Notes under the pieces: generated by a model
The model's database searches: none
What the model was told of the DNA's origin: nothing
What the model saw: the letters and a program-made list of their open reading frames with translations, nothing else
Source of the DNA: Lepidodermella squamata
Taxonomy: Eukaryota > Gastrotricha
Length of the DNA: 64,000 nt
Assembly: GCA_047495785.1 (NCBI GenBank)
Contig: JBLDXI010000010.1
Coordinates: 310,001-374,000, forward strand
Direction: 5' to 3'
In this document: positions 20,026 to 29,781 of the stretch, one piece after another
Layout of the letters: each line of letters opens with the position of its first letter
How positions within the stretch are numbered: the stretch's first letter is position 1
Made by a program: the position numbers and the translations under genes

Positions 20026-21135
20026 ATGTCAAGAATCTCAAAGGCCATTGTTCTCTTTGCCGCATTATCATCGGCATTTGCTGAATCTGTATTTCAACCT
20101 GAGGAAAGCCGTATTCGCGATTATATTAGCGAGAAATGTAGCTTACTTTGCATGCAAAGGCCTGTTCGCTATCAGACATCAGTTACCAATGTTAACATTA
20201 AAGTTATCTTGCTAAAATTCAACGGTATAAACGAGGCTGATCAGACTTTTTCCTTCCTTGTGGAAGTCGATACTGCCTGGTATCACGAATGCCTCCTTTC
20301 GCTACCCGCGGCAGATTGGGGAAACGTATCAACCTTTGATATCAGCCCAGAATCAACTTGGTTCCCGATGATGACCCACCTAAATGCAGCCCACGACATG
20401 AATTCTCTGTTCCAGGCGACAAAGGAGAATGGCGTTGTATATTTCGTTAATGATGGATCGGTCTCTGTTCCTGTATTCACTGAACTTGAATCGACATGCA
20501 GTTTAACAGTGAAAAAATTCCCCTTTGACATTCAACAATGTGAAATTCTTCTCGAGGCTTGGTCATCGACCGCAAACAATCAGTTTATCCTCGAACGTAA
20601 TCATACTAATAACGCCAGCCTGACAACGCCGATGAGTATTTGGGATGTAATCAACATCACAGGACGAGTGATCAACGTTACGTTGACGAACTATCCCGAT
20701 GAACTTTATAATCGTGTCGTGCTGGATATATCATTTAAGCGAAGATCTGAGACATATATTGTTAACATCTTTCTGCCTTGTGCGTGTCTGATTGTCATGC
20801 TGCTCGCTACAGGGTTCCTGCCACCTAAGGCCATTGACAGGCCTGTATTCTGCATAACAACAGTGCTCGCTTTCACTGTTTTTCAATCTTCTCTCAATGA
20901 AATGCTACCCGTTTCATCAGAATTGCCTTATGTTATGACTTTCTTGGCTTTTCACACAATACTTGGAACTTTCTGCTGCATCTACTCTACGCTGACTGTT
21001 TTCCTCGCTAAGGAAATGAGAAATGGTAGCCTACCTGGTATTTCTCTTCGCCGGCTCGACGTAATTGTGTTCGGATCGATGACCGCGTGTTGTTTGATTT
21101 TCAACGTTGTTATCTTCTACTGGATGTTGACTTAA
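20026..21135 (+). CDS. Intronless Cys-loop ligand-gated ion channel subunit A
   Basis: A single-exon frame of 369 aa begins at the ATG of a signal peptide (MSRISKAIVLFAALSSAFA). The Cys-loop is C-SLTVKKFPFDIQQ-C with 13 intervening residues. M1 (NIFLPCACLIVMLLATGFLP), a nAChR-like M2 (ITTVLAFTVFQSSLNEMLP), M3 and a C-terminal M4 follow, with a very short M3-M4 loop. At the inner mouth of M2 the usual Glu is replaced (AIDRPVF), so ion selectivity is uncertain. Several N-glycosylation sites lie in the ectodomain. A consensus acceptor (TTTTTACAG) lies 3 nt before the ATG, suggesting trans-splicing or an unseen upstream 5' UTR exon. Gene B follows after 79 bp in the same direction. Confidence 0.85.
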   Translation: MSRISKAIVLFAALSSAFAESVFQPEESRIRDYISEKCSLLCMQRPVRYQTSVTNVNIKVILLKFNGINEADQTFSFLVEVDTAWYHECLLSLPAADWGNVSTFDISPESTWFPMMTHLNAAHDMNSLFQATKENGVVYFVNDGSVSVPVFTELESTCSLTVKKFPFDIQQCEILLEAWSSTANNQFILERNHTNNASLTTPMSIWDVINITGRVINVTLTNYPDELYNRVVLDISFKRRSETYIVNIFLPCACLIVMLLATGFLPPKAIDRPVFCITTVLAFTVFQSSLNEMLPVSSELPYVMTFLAFHTILGTFCCIYSTLTVFLAKEMRNGSLPGISLRRLDVIVFGSMTACCLIFNVVIFYWMLT

Positions 21136-21189
21136 TTTTGAGCTCCGCCGACACGTGATGTTTAATATAAAAGTTGTACTTACAAAAAA

Positions 21190-21214
21190 TGTTCGTTTTT
21201 AATAAAACTGTAGA
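21190..21214 (+). promoter_or_regulatory. Poly-A signal plus acceptor-like site between tandem channel genes
   Basis: Within the 79-bp gap between two same-strand genes there is TTTTTAATAAAACTGTAG followed directly by A-ATG. An AATAAA poly-A signal adjacent to a pyrimidine-rich AG acceptor at the next start codon is the arrangement seen at operon junctions in trans-splicing animals. It could also be a chance coincidence with an ordinary poly-A site. Confidence 0.45.
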
Positions 21215-22318
21215 ATGATCTCGACGGCATTTTGTGTCGTGCTCACCTTCCATCTAATCTTAGCTGAGAAGTTTGTGCCGGAAGAAACTAGTGTCAGGGA
21301 ACGACTCATTAAAAAATGTAACTTGCTCATTCGCCAACGACCTGTTCTGTACCGATCTGAAGTGACAAAAGTTTCGATCGCCGTCAGTTTTCGAAAATTC
21401 AACGGAATCAACGAAAGGAAGCAAACGTTCAGTTTCTTGATGGAATTCAGCTTAGTCTGGCCTCATGCTTGTTTACTAAAAACAGCTGGAAATTCTTCAG
21501 AGTGGGGAAATGTAACCGGCATTACCGTCAGCCTTGATCAAACCTGGTTCCCATTTATCAATCATTTGAATGCAGCTTCGGACGTAAACAAAATTTTAAA
21601 ATCTGCCCGCCAGAGTAACAAAGTATATTTTGCACCTGACGGTTACAGCTATATGTACGCCGGCGCTGAAATAGAGTCAACATGCGACTTGCGAGTCAAA
21701 AATTTCCCTTTCGACTCTCAATACTGCGAAATTCATATTGAATCTTGGGCAAGCATAAGAAATGTATTTTTCACTCTTAAAGGATCCTTCGGTGATATCA
21801 GCTCGTTGACAAGCCCAAAAAGTATATGGAATGTGGTTAGTATTACTGGAGAGATCAGAAACTTGACATATACGAGTTACAATGGCCGTATCTTCCACCG
21901 AATAGCGTTTGGTGTTCACTTCGAAAGGCGTTCGAATTCGTATGTGGTCAACATTTTCCTACCCTGTTTTTGTCTTGTCGCAATGTTTCTTTTCGGCGGC
22001 TTTTTGCCCCTAAAATCAGTCATAAGGCCGGCTTTTTGCATAGCATCTGTTTTGGCATTCACTTTCTACCATGCGTCCATTACGTCCAAGCTACCAACAA
22101 CATCAGAGTCGCCTCTAATCGCAACTTTCCTGGGGTTCCATACAGCTATTGGGACCATCTGCTCAGTGTATACAACCGCTACGGTTTATGCCGCCGAAAT
22201 GTCGAAACAAAAAGGCCACTCAATGAATATTCTCAAAAGAATTGATGCCATCGTGTTTTCTCTGATCTTTATAGGCTGCGGGATTTTCAATGCTGTATTC
22301 TTCTATTTGATTTTTTGA
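21215..22318 (+). CDS. Intronless Cys-loop ligand-gated ion channel subunit B
   Basis: A 367-aa single-exon paralogue of the preceding gene. It has a signal peptide (MISTAFCVVLTFHLILAEK), a C-DLRVKNFPFDSQY-C Cys-loop with 13 residues between the cysteines, and an ERRSNSYVVNIFLPCFCLVAMFL-type M1 (start of the membrane domain near residue 235). The M2 is VIRPAFCIASVLAFTFYHAS, again without the canonical -1' Glu, and M3 and M4 end at the C-terminus. Alignment with subunit A is continuous without indels in most of the protein (shared FNGIN, TWFP, HLNAA.D.N), indicating a tandem duplication. Both probably form heteromers or homomers at the cell membrane; the agonist cannot be predicted. Confidence 0.85.
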   Translation: MISTAFCVVLTFHLILAEKFVPEETSVRERLIKKCNLLIRQRPVLYRSEVTKVSIAVSFRKFNGINERKQTFSFLMEFSLVWPHACLLKTAGNSSEWGNVTGITVSLDQTWFPFINHLNAASDVNKILKSARQSNKVYFAPDGYSYMYAGAEIESTCDLRVKNFPFDSQYCEIHIESWASIRNVFFTLKGSFGDISSLTSPKSIWNVVSITGEIRNLTYTSYNGRIFHRIAFGVHFERRSNSYVVNIFLPCFCLVAMFLFGGFLPLKSVIRPAFCIASVLAFTFYHASITSKLPTTSESPLIATFLGFHTAIGTICSVYTTATVYAAEMSKQKGHSMNILKRIDAIVFSLIFIGCGIFNAVFFYLIF

Positions 22319-23201
22319 TTCAATGTATCTGTTTCCGCTTAATTTCATAAAACCAGTGCGTTGCAAGAAGGAAAACAAGACTACTTTTGCGGGTTTGAAA
22401 TCACTGTTTGCAGCTTGAACCAGCCCCACTCGACACTTGTTCGGTCCAGTTTCCAGTTATACTTGGCTTACATTTTCTGAAGCTGACAAGAGTCGAGCTG
22501 ACTTTCGATCGAAGCTTTCTTCAGTTTCAGCCACAGGCCGGGTTCACAGTAAATCCCCGATCACTTCCTTGCCGAAATAAAGCTGGAGTTTCTGCTCGTT
22601 TTCGATAGCATGCACATACCATTGGCCACTAAAGCCGAATTCAACAGCAAAATATGAGAAAGTCGCTTATTCAGAACTAAACAGTTAACTTACCGTTTTC
22701 TTGATGTTGTTATCCTTTATATCAATAACCTTTTTGTTGTCAGACCACATGCCTTCGCTCTCTAGAAGTGCTTTCTGGAAAAAAGAGTGAAATTCAAGGA
22801 CGAAAGTTGAAATTCTGGATGGGACTTCAAAACATACGTACTGCATAAATCCTGGAGTTTGGGATAGTAGCCTACACCTTCGCGGCAAGCCCACAACTAT
22901 TGGAGCTCCTAGACCGAGATCAAAAGAGATGTGTCAAAGCCATAAGATAGTGGTCGAAACTGATCTGCGTAGCTAACTGGAAAAAACGAACGGCCAAACG
23001 CGTCCACAGTTCGAGAATAAGCTATGACACCGGTGGCTGACGGCATTTATCATTAAGAAATTTCCAATTTCTTCATTCAGAAAGGCTTCTAAATTTCTAG
23101 TCAAAATCGATTGCTTCTGCCAAGTAATATAACGAATATTTTAAAATGCGAGAAAATAAATCATTCATTGAAGTTTTATTCTTCATTTTTGAATATTATG
23201 G
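22319..23201. other. Interval with weak coding-like pieces on the minus strand
   Basis: Minus-strand pieces near 22860-22690 and 22640-22560 translate to plausible protein-like segments (GFMQYVCFEVPSRISTFVLE, and WYVHAIENEQKLQLYFGKEV) bounded by possible splice sites. No continuous model or family could be assembled. They may be exons of a small gene or a decayed one. Confidence 0.25.
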
Positions 23202-25612
23202 CTAGAATTTGGCTCCGACGACCCAATTTTCATAGCAAAATACTGTTTGTATCCAGGCGTAGGATCCAAGGACATGAATCCAACAATTGATTGTTGCTGA
23301 AAACATGAAAGAAATTAAGACCAAAATACCAACATTTTAAGGACTTACTTGGCAGGAAAGCTCTTGTAACAACTATAAAAGCCGGATCCCAGCCCATGAG
23401 GAAAAACGCTATGGCAAAGCACGAGAATGTGTAAGAAATAGCACCGCCCAACGCTTCCAACCGCCTCCAACATTGCGGTGACAAATTTTGCCGAATTTTC
23501 GCGTAAATGAAAGACTTAGGGTTGTTGCAAGCTTGACGCAACAGTCCCTCGACAGCTATCTGGAAGAAATTGCACGCCGTCCACAGGGCCATCGTCCGGT
23601 TGGTACCATGCCACGCCCAGATGAAGAAGAACGTAACAGCACCACCAAGTTGTTTGCCGAGCTTTTTACCGACTGGTACGTAGATGTAGCTTTTGAGGAA
23701 GTCGTAAAGACCCGTGTCGAAGTATTTCCACATGTTCGAGAATAGGTAGACGCGAGCACAGCATATTGGAAGCGGCGTCAGTTCGACGCCGTGATCGAGG
23801 TAGGCAAAAATCAGCGACAAGCCGTAAATTACCGTGTACTTCGCCTGGAAATATTGGCCATGTGACCAAGCTGGAAAAAATAAATGATAAAATGGTCGGA
23901 AAATTCAATGAATTAAATCACTAACTGATAATTCCGATTCCATATGAGTCAAGGCTCTCTAAAACATCGTGAAAATGTTCCACAGTGTAGTGCATGAAAA
24001 GCTCGCCCCAAATCATGGCGAAGAAGAGCCAGAAAGCAACGAGTGCCACTTTACGGATGAACGGCACAAGGTGAAATTGCCTCGATTCGGGCTTGTTTGA
24101 GGCGAAAGGTAACACAACATGGTCGTAGTAATGACGGTAAGTGATGATTGAAGCGACAATGGTTGGTGTGTACCAGAAATAGGCGAAAAAATCCAACAGG
24201 CCAAAAGTTGGCTTTGGTCCATCTGAATTCGTAGAATCGTCGATGTCATCCTGAATTTCCTTGATGATTTCTCCAGAATTAGCCTCCGCTGCCACCTTCA
24301 ATGGCTCACCGTCAACCAATCGATTTCTCTTCATAGAATTTGCCAAATCTTGACCAGGCTCAGTTGATTTTTCGAATACGTCGCAATTCTTCGATTTAGC
24401 TTTGGCTTTCAGATGCCATTGCCACTCGCTTCCGAAACTGACTATGAAATGAAAGAAATCGTCACTAAATTCGTGGCGAGAACATTTCTGTCTATTTTTA
24501 GGGCTAAAGAACTGTAGGATTTCCCTTGACCCTTTGATTAGGATCTCAATCTTTTCGCAAATAATGCCGATATCGATTTCAGTTATCGATTTTACAAATC
24601 AGTGATTTCCGATTTCAAAATTATTGGGAGCGAGGTTGAAAAGTTTTCTACATAGAGGACTGAAACAAAAATCAAAGGGTGCATCATTATCGATTGAATC
24701 GGAGAAAGCTCCGAAATCCCCCAAAAATCGGAGAAATTTAGTTATATAAAATAGGTATTGAATTCTTTAATTCAATCTCGAGGTCGCTTTAGAAACCTTA
24801 AATTTAAACAATTTTCCAACTTTTCAAATTTTAAAAAAATTATTCGAAGTAATAAAAAATCATATTAGGGACATTTTTCACTTTTCAATCTTACCATATC
24901 TCATGACGTTCCACATGCAAAACCACATGGCGAAGATGTTGGCATATGCATTACCCGAATACCAATATTCCCCAGCTTTGAAAATGTTTGAAAACTGATG
25001 GGAAACAATGATGTGACCAATTCCGACCAGCCATCCGAAAACGATCGGAAATTTGCTAATCCTCATGCAAAAGTAGACGACAAACATTTCCGCTGCTTGG
25101 ATCGTCGTGTTGTAGAAGCCCAGCGTAGCAATCATAGTAGCGAAACCGATGATCAAATTTGACCAGCGACGTAAATGGTAGAGTTTGAAATAACAGATAA
25201 GTTGAGTAGCCGCGGCATTTATACAGCCGCAAATTGAAAATCTGAGCCAATGTGAAAGAAACGCCGACCATTCTATATCTCCAATATCCTTGAAAATTCG
25301 GGGAAAAAATCGGTAAAAAATTCATAACAAAATTCCATCCTCACCTGATAATGACCAGGAATAAAATGCCCTCGGTGTTCTTCATCAGTCCATTCATTGA
25401 TGGTTAATATATCAGACGCCTCTAGTAAATAAATTTAAGCTGATTTCAGCTGATTTTCTGATGTCTCTAGACTCACTTGTTGCACCATGATAAAGATTTC
25501 GAAGGCCAGATCCGACGCAAAATGACATGACTAGGAAATAGATCAGCAACTCCACTTTGTTAATCGGAGCGTGAATGGACACAACTGCAGGCTCAACTTT
25601 GACCGCGGTCAT
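23202..25612 (-). CDS. HHAT-like MBOAT acyltransferase A
   Basis: Six exons (25612-25477, 25421-25345, 25288-24895, 24441-23926, 23870-23349, 23296-23202) join in frame to 579 aa. The protein is a multi-pass membrane O-acyltransferase of the Hedgehog-acyltransferase (HHAT/Rasp) type. It has an N-terminal membrane helix, the D-x-x-D-x-EW motif (DIGDIEW) and a conserved NMWKYFDTGLYDFLKSYIYVPVG block. The catalytic His is in FFFIWAWHGTNRTMALW, and the C-terminus (SYAWIQTVFCYENW) matches the HHAT C-terminal helix. HHAT proteins N-palmitoylate secreted signalling proteins in the ER or Golgi; that substrate class is inferred from family membership. An acidic insert (EIIKEIQDDIDDSTNSDG) lies in exon 4 and is absent from the neighbour. 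Paralogue B lies just upstream in the same orientation. Confidence 0.8.
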
Positions 25613-26018
25613 TTTTAATTCCTTCTAAAATGAATGAAAATCAAGGTGAGCGATGAAGTTAGGCAACGGGAATATTGATCAATTTTCTCAGGAAATTCGA
25701 TACGAGGCGCTGTCTTGCCTCATCACAACACGCGGCTATATGTAATCAGAGTCGAAAAAAAATTCATTGAATATCTTAAAAAAGAGCACGCGACTAGATT
25801 TTTCAGCATCGATAGCACCAGCTGGTCAGGCGGATTCATTTTTTCACTGCCATTTATAATCCACTAATGGAATCCGTGAGGCGGAAAGATGAAACAGCAG
25901 CTGACGTGGGGGAAAAAGGTTTTTTATTCGCATAAATTAAGCCGAAAAAGGCAAATTATTCAGATTTTAAAACAGTTCATCACTTCGCCAGCTCATCGTT
26001 GAAAATTTTTCCAATTTT

Positions 26019-28231
26019 TCAGAGCACGCCACCGGCCGCGAAATTTTCGTAACTGAAAACCGTTTGAATCCAGGCATAACTTGTGACCAAGTAAATGAAG
26101 CTCTCATTTCCACCTAAAATAAAAAAAAGCAATAATGAAGAAAATTCGGAGAAATGCAGAGTAACTTTGGACACCTTGGATCTAGGTAAATAAAATTTGG
26201 CATAGGCATTCTCTGAAATCGTATGAAAAATTCTTAAGGTCTCGGTTTATCAGGTCATTCACCCGAAGTTCACCTGTAAAATCGGGATAATTTTCAAAAA
26301 TAGAGGAATCAAGAATTTAATTTATTTTAAATTAAAAAAATAACAAACTTTAAATTTGTTCCAAATTTCGTTTACAAATTGTCTCAAATTTGGGGGCCAA
26401 ATCTTGAAACTCAGGAAGCAATCAAATTTAATTAGCGTCCAATTTGCCCACTTGAACGAGACACTTTTTGAAAATTTTTTGAAAAAAAATCAAAAAATTT
26501 TTAGGATTTTAAACTTATTTTAAATCTTTGAAAACATGGTATTTTGTCTCAAGTTACCCCTCGTTACGGTACGTGATAATTATAATTAATTTCGTGATTA
26601 TAAACCTGAAAGAATTCTTCGAGCTACAATCCATTCCGGGCCATCCGGCAATAAGAAAAACGCCATTCCGATGGACGATAAACACATGAAAGAAACGGCG
26701 CAAATCAACGCCTCGAGGCGGCGCCACCAAGCCGGCGAAACTCGGCACCGAATGCTTCGAAAAATGAACGAATTCGGGTTATTCGAAGCTTGTCGAAACA
26801 GAGATTCCAGCACGATCTGAGCGAAATTCAACGCGCACCAAATCGCTTGGGACGCGCTTTGACCGTGCCATAGCCAGATGAAACTGAAGGTCAGTAGACC
26901 CGAAACGTGTTTACTTGCAATTTTCATAGTCGGCACGTAGATGTGCCACTTTAAAAATTCGTAAAGGCCAGTGTCGAATCCTTTCCACATTGCGGAGTAG
27001 AGGTAGACTCGAGAGATGAAAATAGGCAGTGGGTGTAGTTCGAATCCATGATCCAGGTAGGCAATTAGCCAGGGTAAGCCGTAAATGACCATGTATTTAG
27101 CTTGGAAAAACTGGCCATGAGCCCAGGCTGAATAAAAATTGTAAAGAAATCTGAAAATTAAAGATTGCCAACCAACTTATTATACAAGCTCCGAAATTGT
27201 CAAGATTTTCGACGAAATCGTTAGTTGTCAGAGTTTTATGCATAAAAGCCTCGCTCCACAACATATGAATTGGAATCCAAAGTAGGACAGTAACGATTTT
27301 TCGAAACAAGCCCCATGGCTTGAATTGTTCGGGATGGACGTTGGTTTGTTCGAAGAAGTGTTTATAGGTAACGATCGGCCCACTGAAGGTCGGAATGTAC
27401 CATAAATAGCCAAGAAAATCCAGGAATTCAAAATTCAGTTCCCCAGAACTTGTATCAAGGAAATCTTGCCATGAATGACCGAAGCTGACTAGAAAATTCG
27501 ATTTTTTTTAATGTAATATTTTTGTAAAATCGATACCGTATCTCATCACGTTCCAAAACCAGCCGTAATATGCGCTGTTAACGTGGTAAGTCATGCCATT
27601 CCATAAAGTTCCATCGCTAGGGTAGAGATAGGGCGAAATTCCGAAGACCATATGCCCGAATCCTACAACCCAGCCGACTATCAAAGGTCTACGGGTGATT
27701 TTCATTGCAGCGTAGACTATCACGTGTTCTACGGCGAAAATAGTCGTGTTGTTGATGCCCATTGCTATGATGTTGTAGATTAGGCCGGTTACTACGATTG
27801 TCCATCGCCTGAGGTGGTGAAGCCTTAGCCATGATAGGATCCAAGTTGCGGACGCGTTGAATAACCCGCAGACTAATAAAGGCCGCCACAAGGTGAGGAA
27901 ATGATTCCACTCATGGTCGTCAATGTCCTTTTGAGGCAAGCAAAGAATTGAAGTAAGATTCAGAAATATTGAGATTGCTTTCGAACTTTAAGGTGGTTTT
28001 TGATAAAGTAAGGTTCCGCTTGAGCAGCTTCTTCAGGGTAGACTTTTTTGAAACGCGCAACATCGGCTAGAAATTCCAAGGCCTATTATCATTCATTCTG
28101 AGTTTGAAATCGAAGCTACCTGTAACGTTTAAAAAGAGATTTCGAAGACCCAGGAAAACGATGGAAAGGTGAAAAATAGCGTAAAACACTAGTTCAGCTC
28201 TTGAGATTGGCGGATGAATTTGGGCAGACAT
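26019..28231 (-). CDS. HHAT-like MBOAT acyltransferase B
   Basis: This is a tandem paralogue of the gene at 23202-25612 with matching exon structure. It has an N-terminal exon MSAQIHPPISRAELVFYAIF (28231), a DIDDHEWNHF exon and an HHLRRW segment. An SAMWKGFDTGLYEFLKWHIY block precedes the catalytic His in FSFIWLWHGQSASQAIW, and the end is SYAWIQTVFSYENFAAGGVL (stop 26019-26021). The second exon boundary near 27990 is uncertain because no clean donor is seen. A long AT-rich intron (about 26120-26605) precedes the last exon. Like its neighbour it should be an ER/Golgi membrane acyltransferase. The loss of the acidic insert and the weaker conservation around the His suggest a different substrate range. 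Confidence 0.75.
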
Positions 28232-29781
28232 GGTTTTTCAATTTTATTAACAATTTTTTTCCATGTTTCCGACTCACTGTAAATTCGAGCTAAACGAACG
28301 TGTTCTGAATGAGCGCATTGAGATAAGATTATGAGGGTATGCAAAATATATTTACATCATGCTTTTAATTAACAGTGCTTTCAGCTCTTATACTCGCATT
28401 ATATTCAAAAATGGAATTGAACGTGTTTATTACCGACCGAATATATATATGACTTGGTTTTCCGAAATTACAATTCTTTGCAAGGAAACCACTTAATAAA
28501 TTTAGGTTCCAGTACTAAATTTGTGAATCTTGTCTCTAAATAATGTAGATTTCGACGTTTCCTTATCTTGATCGATACCGATGCCGTCCTTGACCTGAGG
28601 CTATTTAATTCATCCTGATACCGCCAGACTGATGGTTTCTGATGGTCACTGATGGTTTCCAAGACTTCCGATGCCGGAAAAATCACTGATTTGTAAAATC
28701 GATACTCGGAATCGAATCTGAGATAAAGCTCGTGAATTAGAAGCGATTTTCGGATGATGAATATAGGTTGAACCGGCGCTAAGATCAAGTTTACCTGAGT
28801 TTAATAAAAGGGCGGTAATCGCTATTCGAGCATCATAAATTAACACTGTCATTCGAGATTTTGATTAGGTGACGAGATTTTCTTATTCATCCGATTATAA
28901 TGCGGTCGAATCGGCAAAATTTTAGCAGAATTTTCGGAATTTTAATTGCAGACGAAATTAAGTTGAAAAAATAGGTAAATTCTGAAGATATTTAAAAATG
29001 TAAAGTTCCACCAAAAATGGAATTTTCAGCCAAAGCAATGGGAATGTCTGCGCAATCATCAAGTTTTCTTCCGAAATCAACCGATTACATTCAATTTTTC
29101 TGCATTTCTCGAATTTCTCGCGGGACACTTGGGCTATATCTATTGCTTTCGGAAAGCCCTTATTTTTCATCGATTCCCCTCATGATTCCCGACAAATCCT
29201 GGCAAAAAATCCGGCCAATAACTACCCACAAAGCCCGGATATTTTTATTGTTTCCGGTGAAACCCAGAGGATTTTTATTGCCATTTGGCAAGCTGCTGAT
29301 CTGATTTTCAAGCGCCGTCGAACTATTTTTAGCGATACCAAAAATAGCAGCATGCTCTATTTTTGGCTTTAGATTTACAGCGAATCACTCGCTAAAAATA
29401 GAATTTGTTACTATATTTAGCATTCGCAAAAAATGGTTCAACGGCGCGAGGAAATTATTTTGGAGAAATCACAAGTTCTGCATCCGTTACTTGACATAAC
29501 TTGGTGAAATCTGCCGGGCCACCCGAGACGAGGCCGGACGAGGATAAACAACCCAATGTCGCACGCGCGCAAGTGACAAAAAAAAACATTACACGGTTGC
29601 GGCTGTTTTGTTCAGGTGTTATTTTGAGATGGCACTAATAGTGTATCCACGCGATTATTTTCCTTTGCTGTGAACTTCATTCAAACGTTCGAATCGAGAA
29701 TTATTCTAAAATTTATTCTGTTCATCATTTTTAAATCGACTGTATGCCAACCTTTTTTAGCTGTTCAACAGGAGCTTCAAA
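28232..29781. other. AT-rich intergenic region with dispersed repeats
   Basis: No gene is supported. A dispersed repeat with the core ATCACTGATTTGTAAAATCG and following GATACT.GGAATCGA lies at about 28680-28720. Relatives occur near 24580-24610 (inverted) and 35622-35660, and other ATCGATAAT-type runs at 31680-31820, 34290-34320 and 62000. A MITE lies at 29312-29447. A CG-rich stretch (GCACGCGCGC) follows near 29557. Confidence 0.45.
29312..29447. mobile_element. 136-bp TIR MITE
   Basis: Inverted ends of about 24 bp (GCGCCGTCGAACTATTTTTA and complement ATGGTTCAACGGCGC at 29433-29447) surround about 90 bp. The centre holds further AAAAATAG/CTATTTTT inversions. It is non-coding. Confidence 0.5.
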
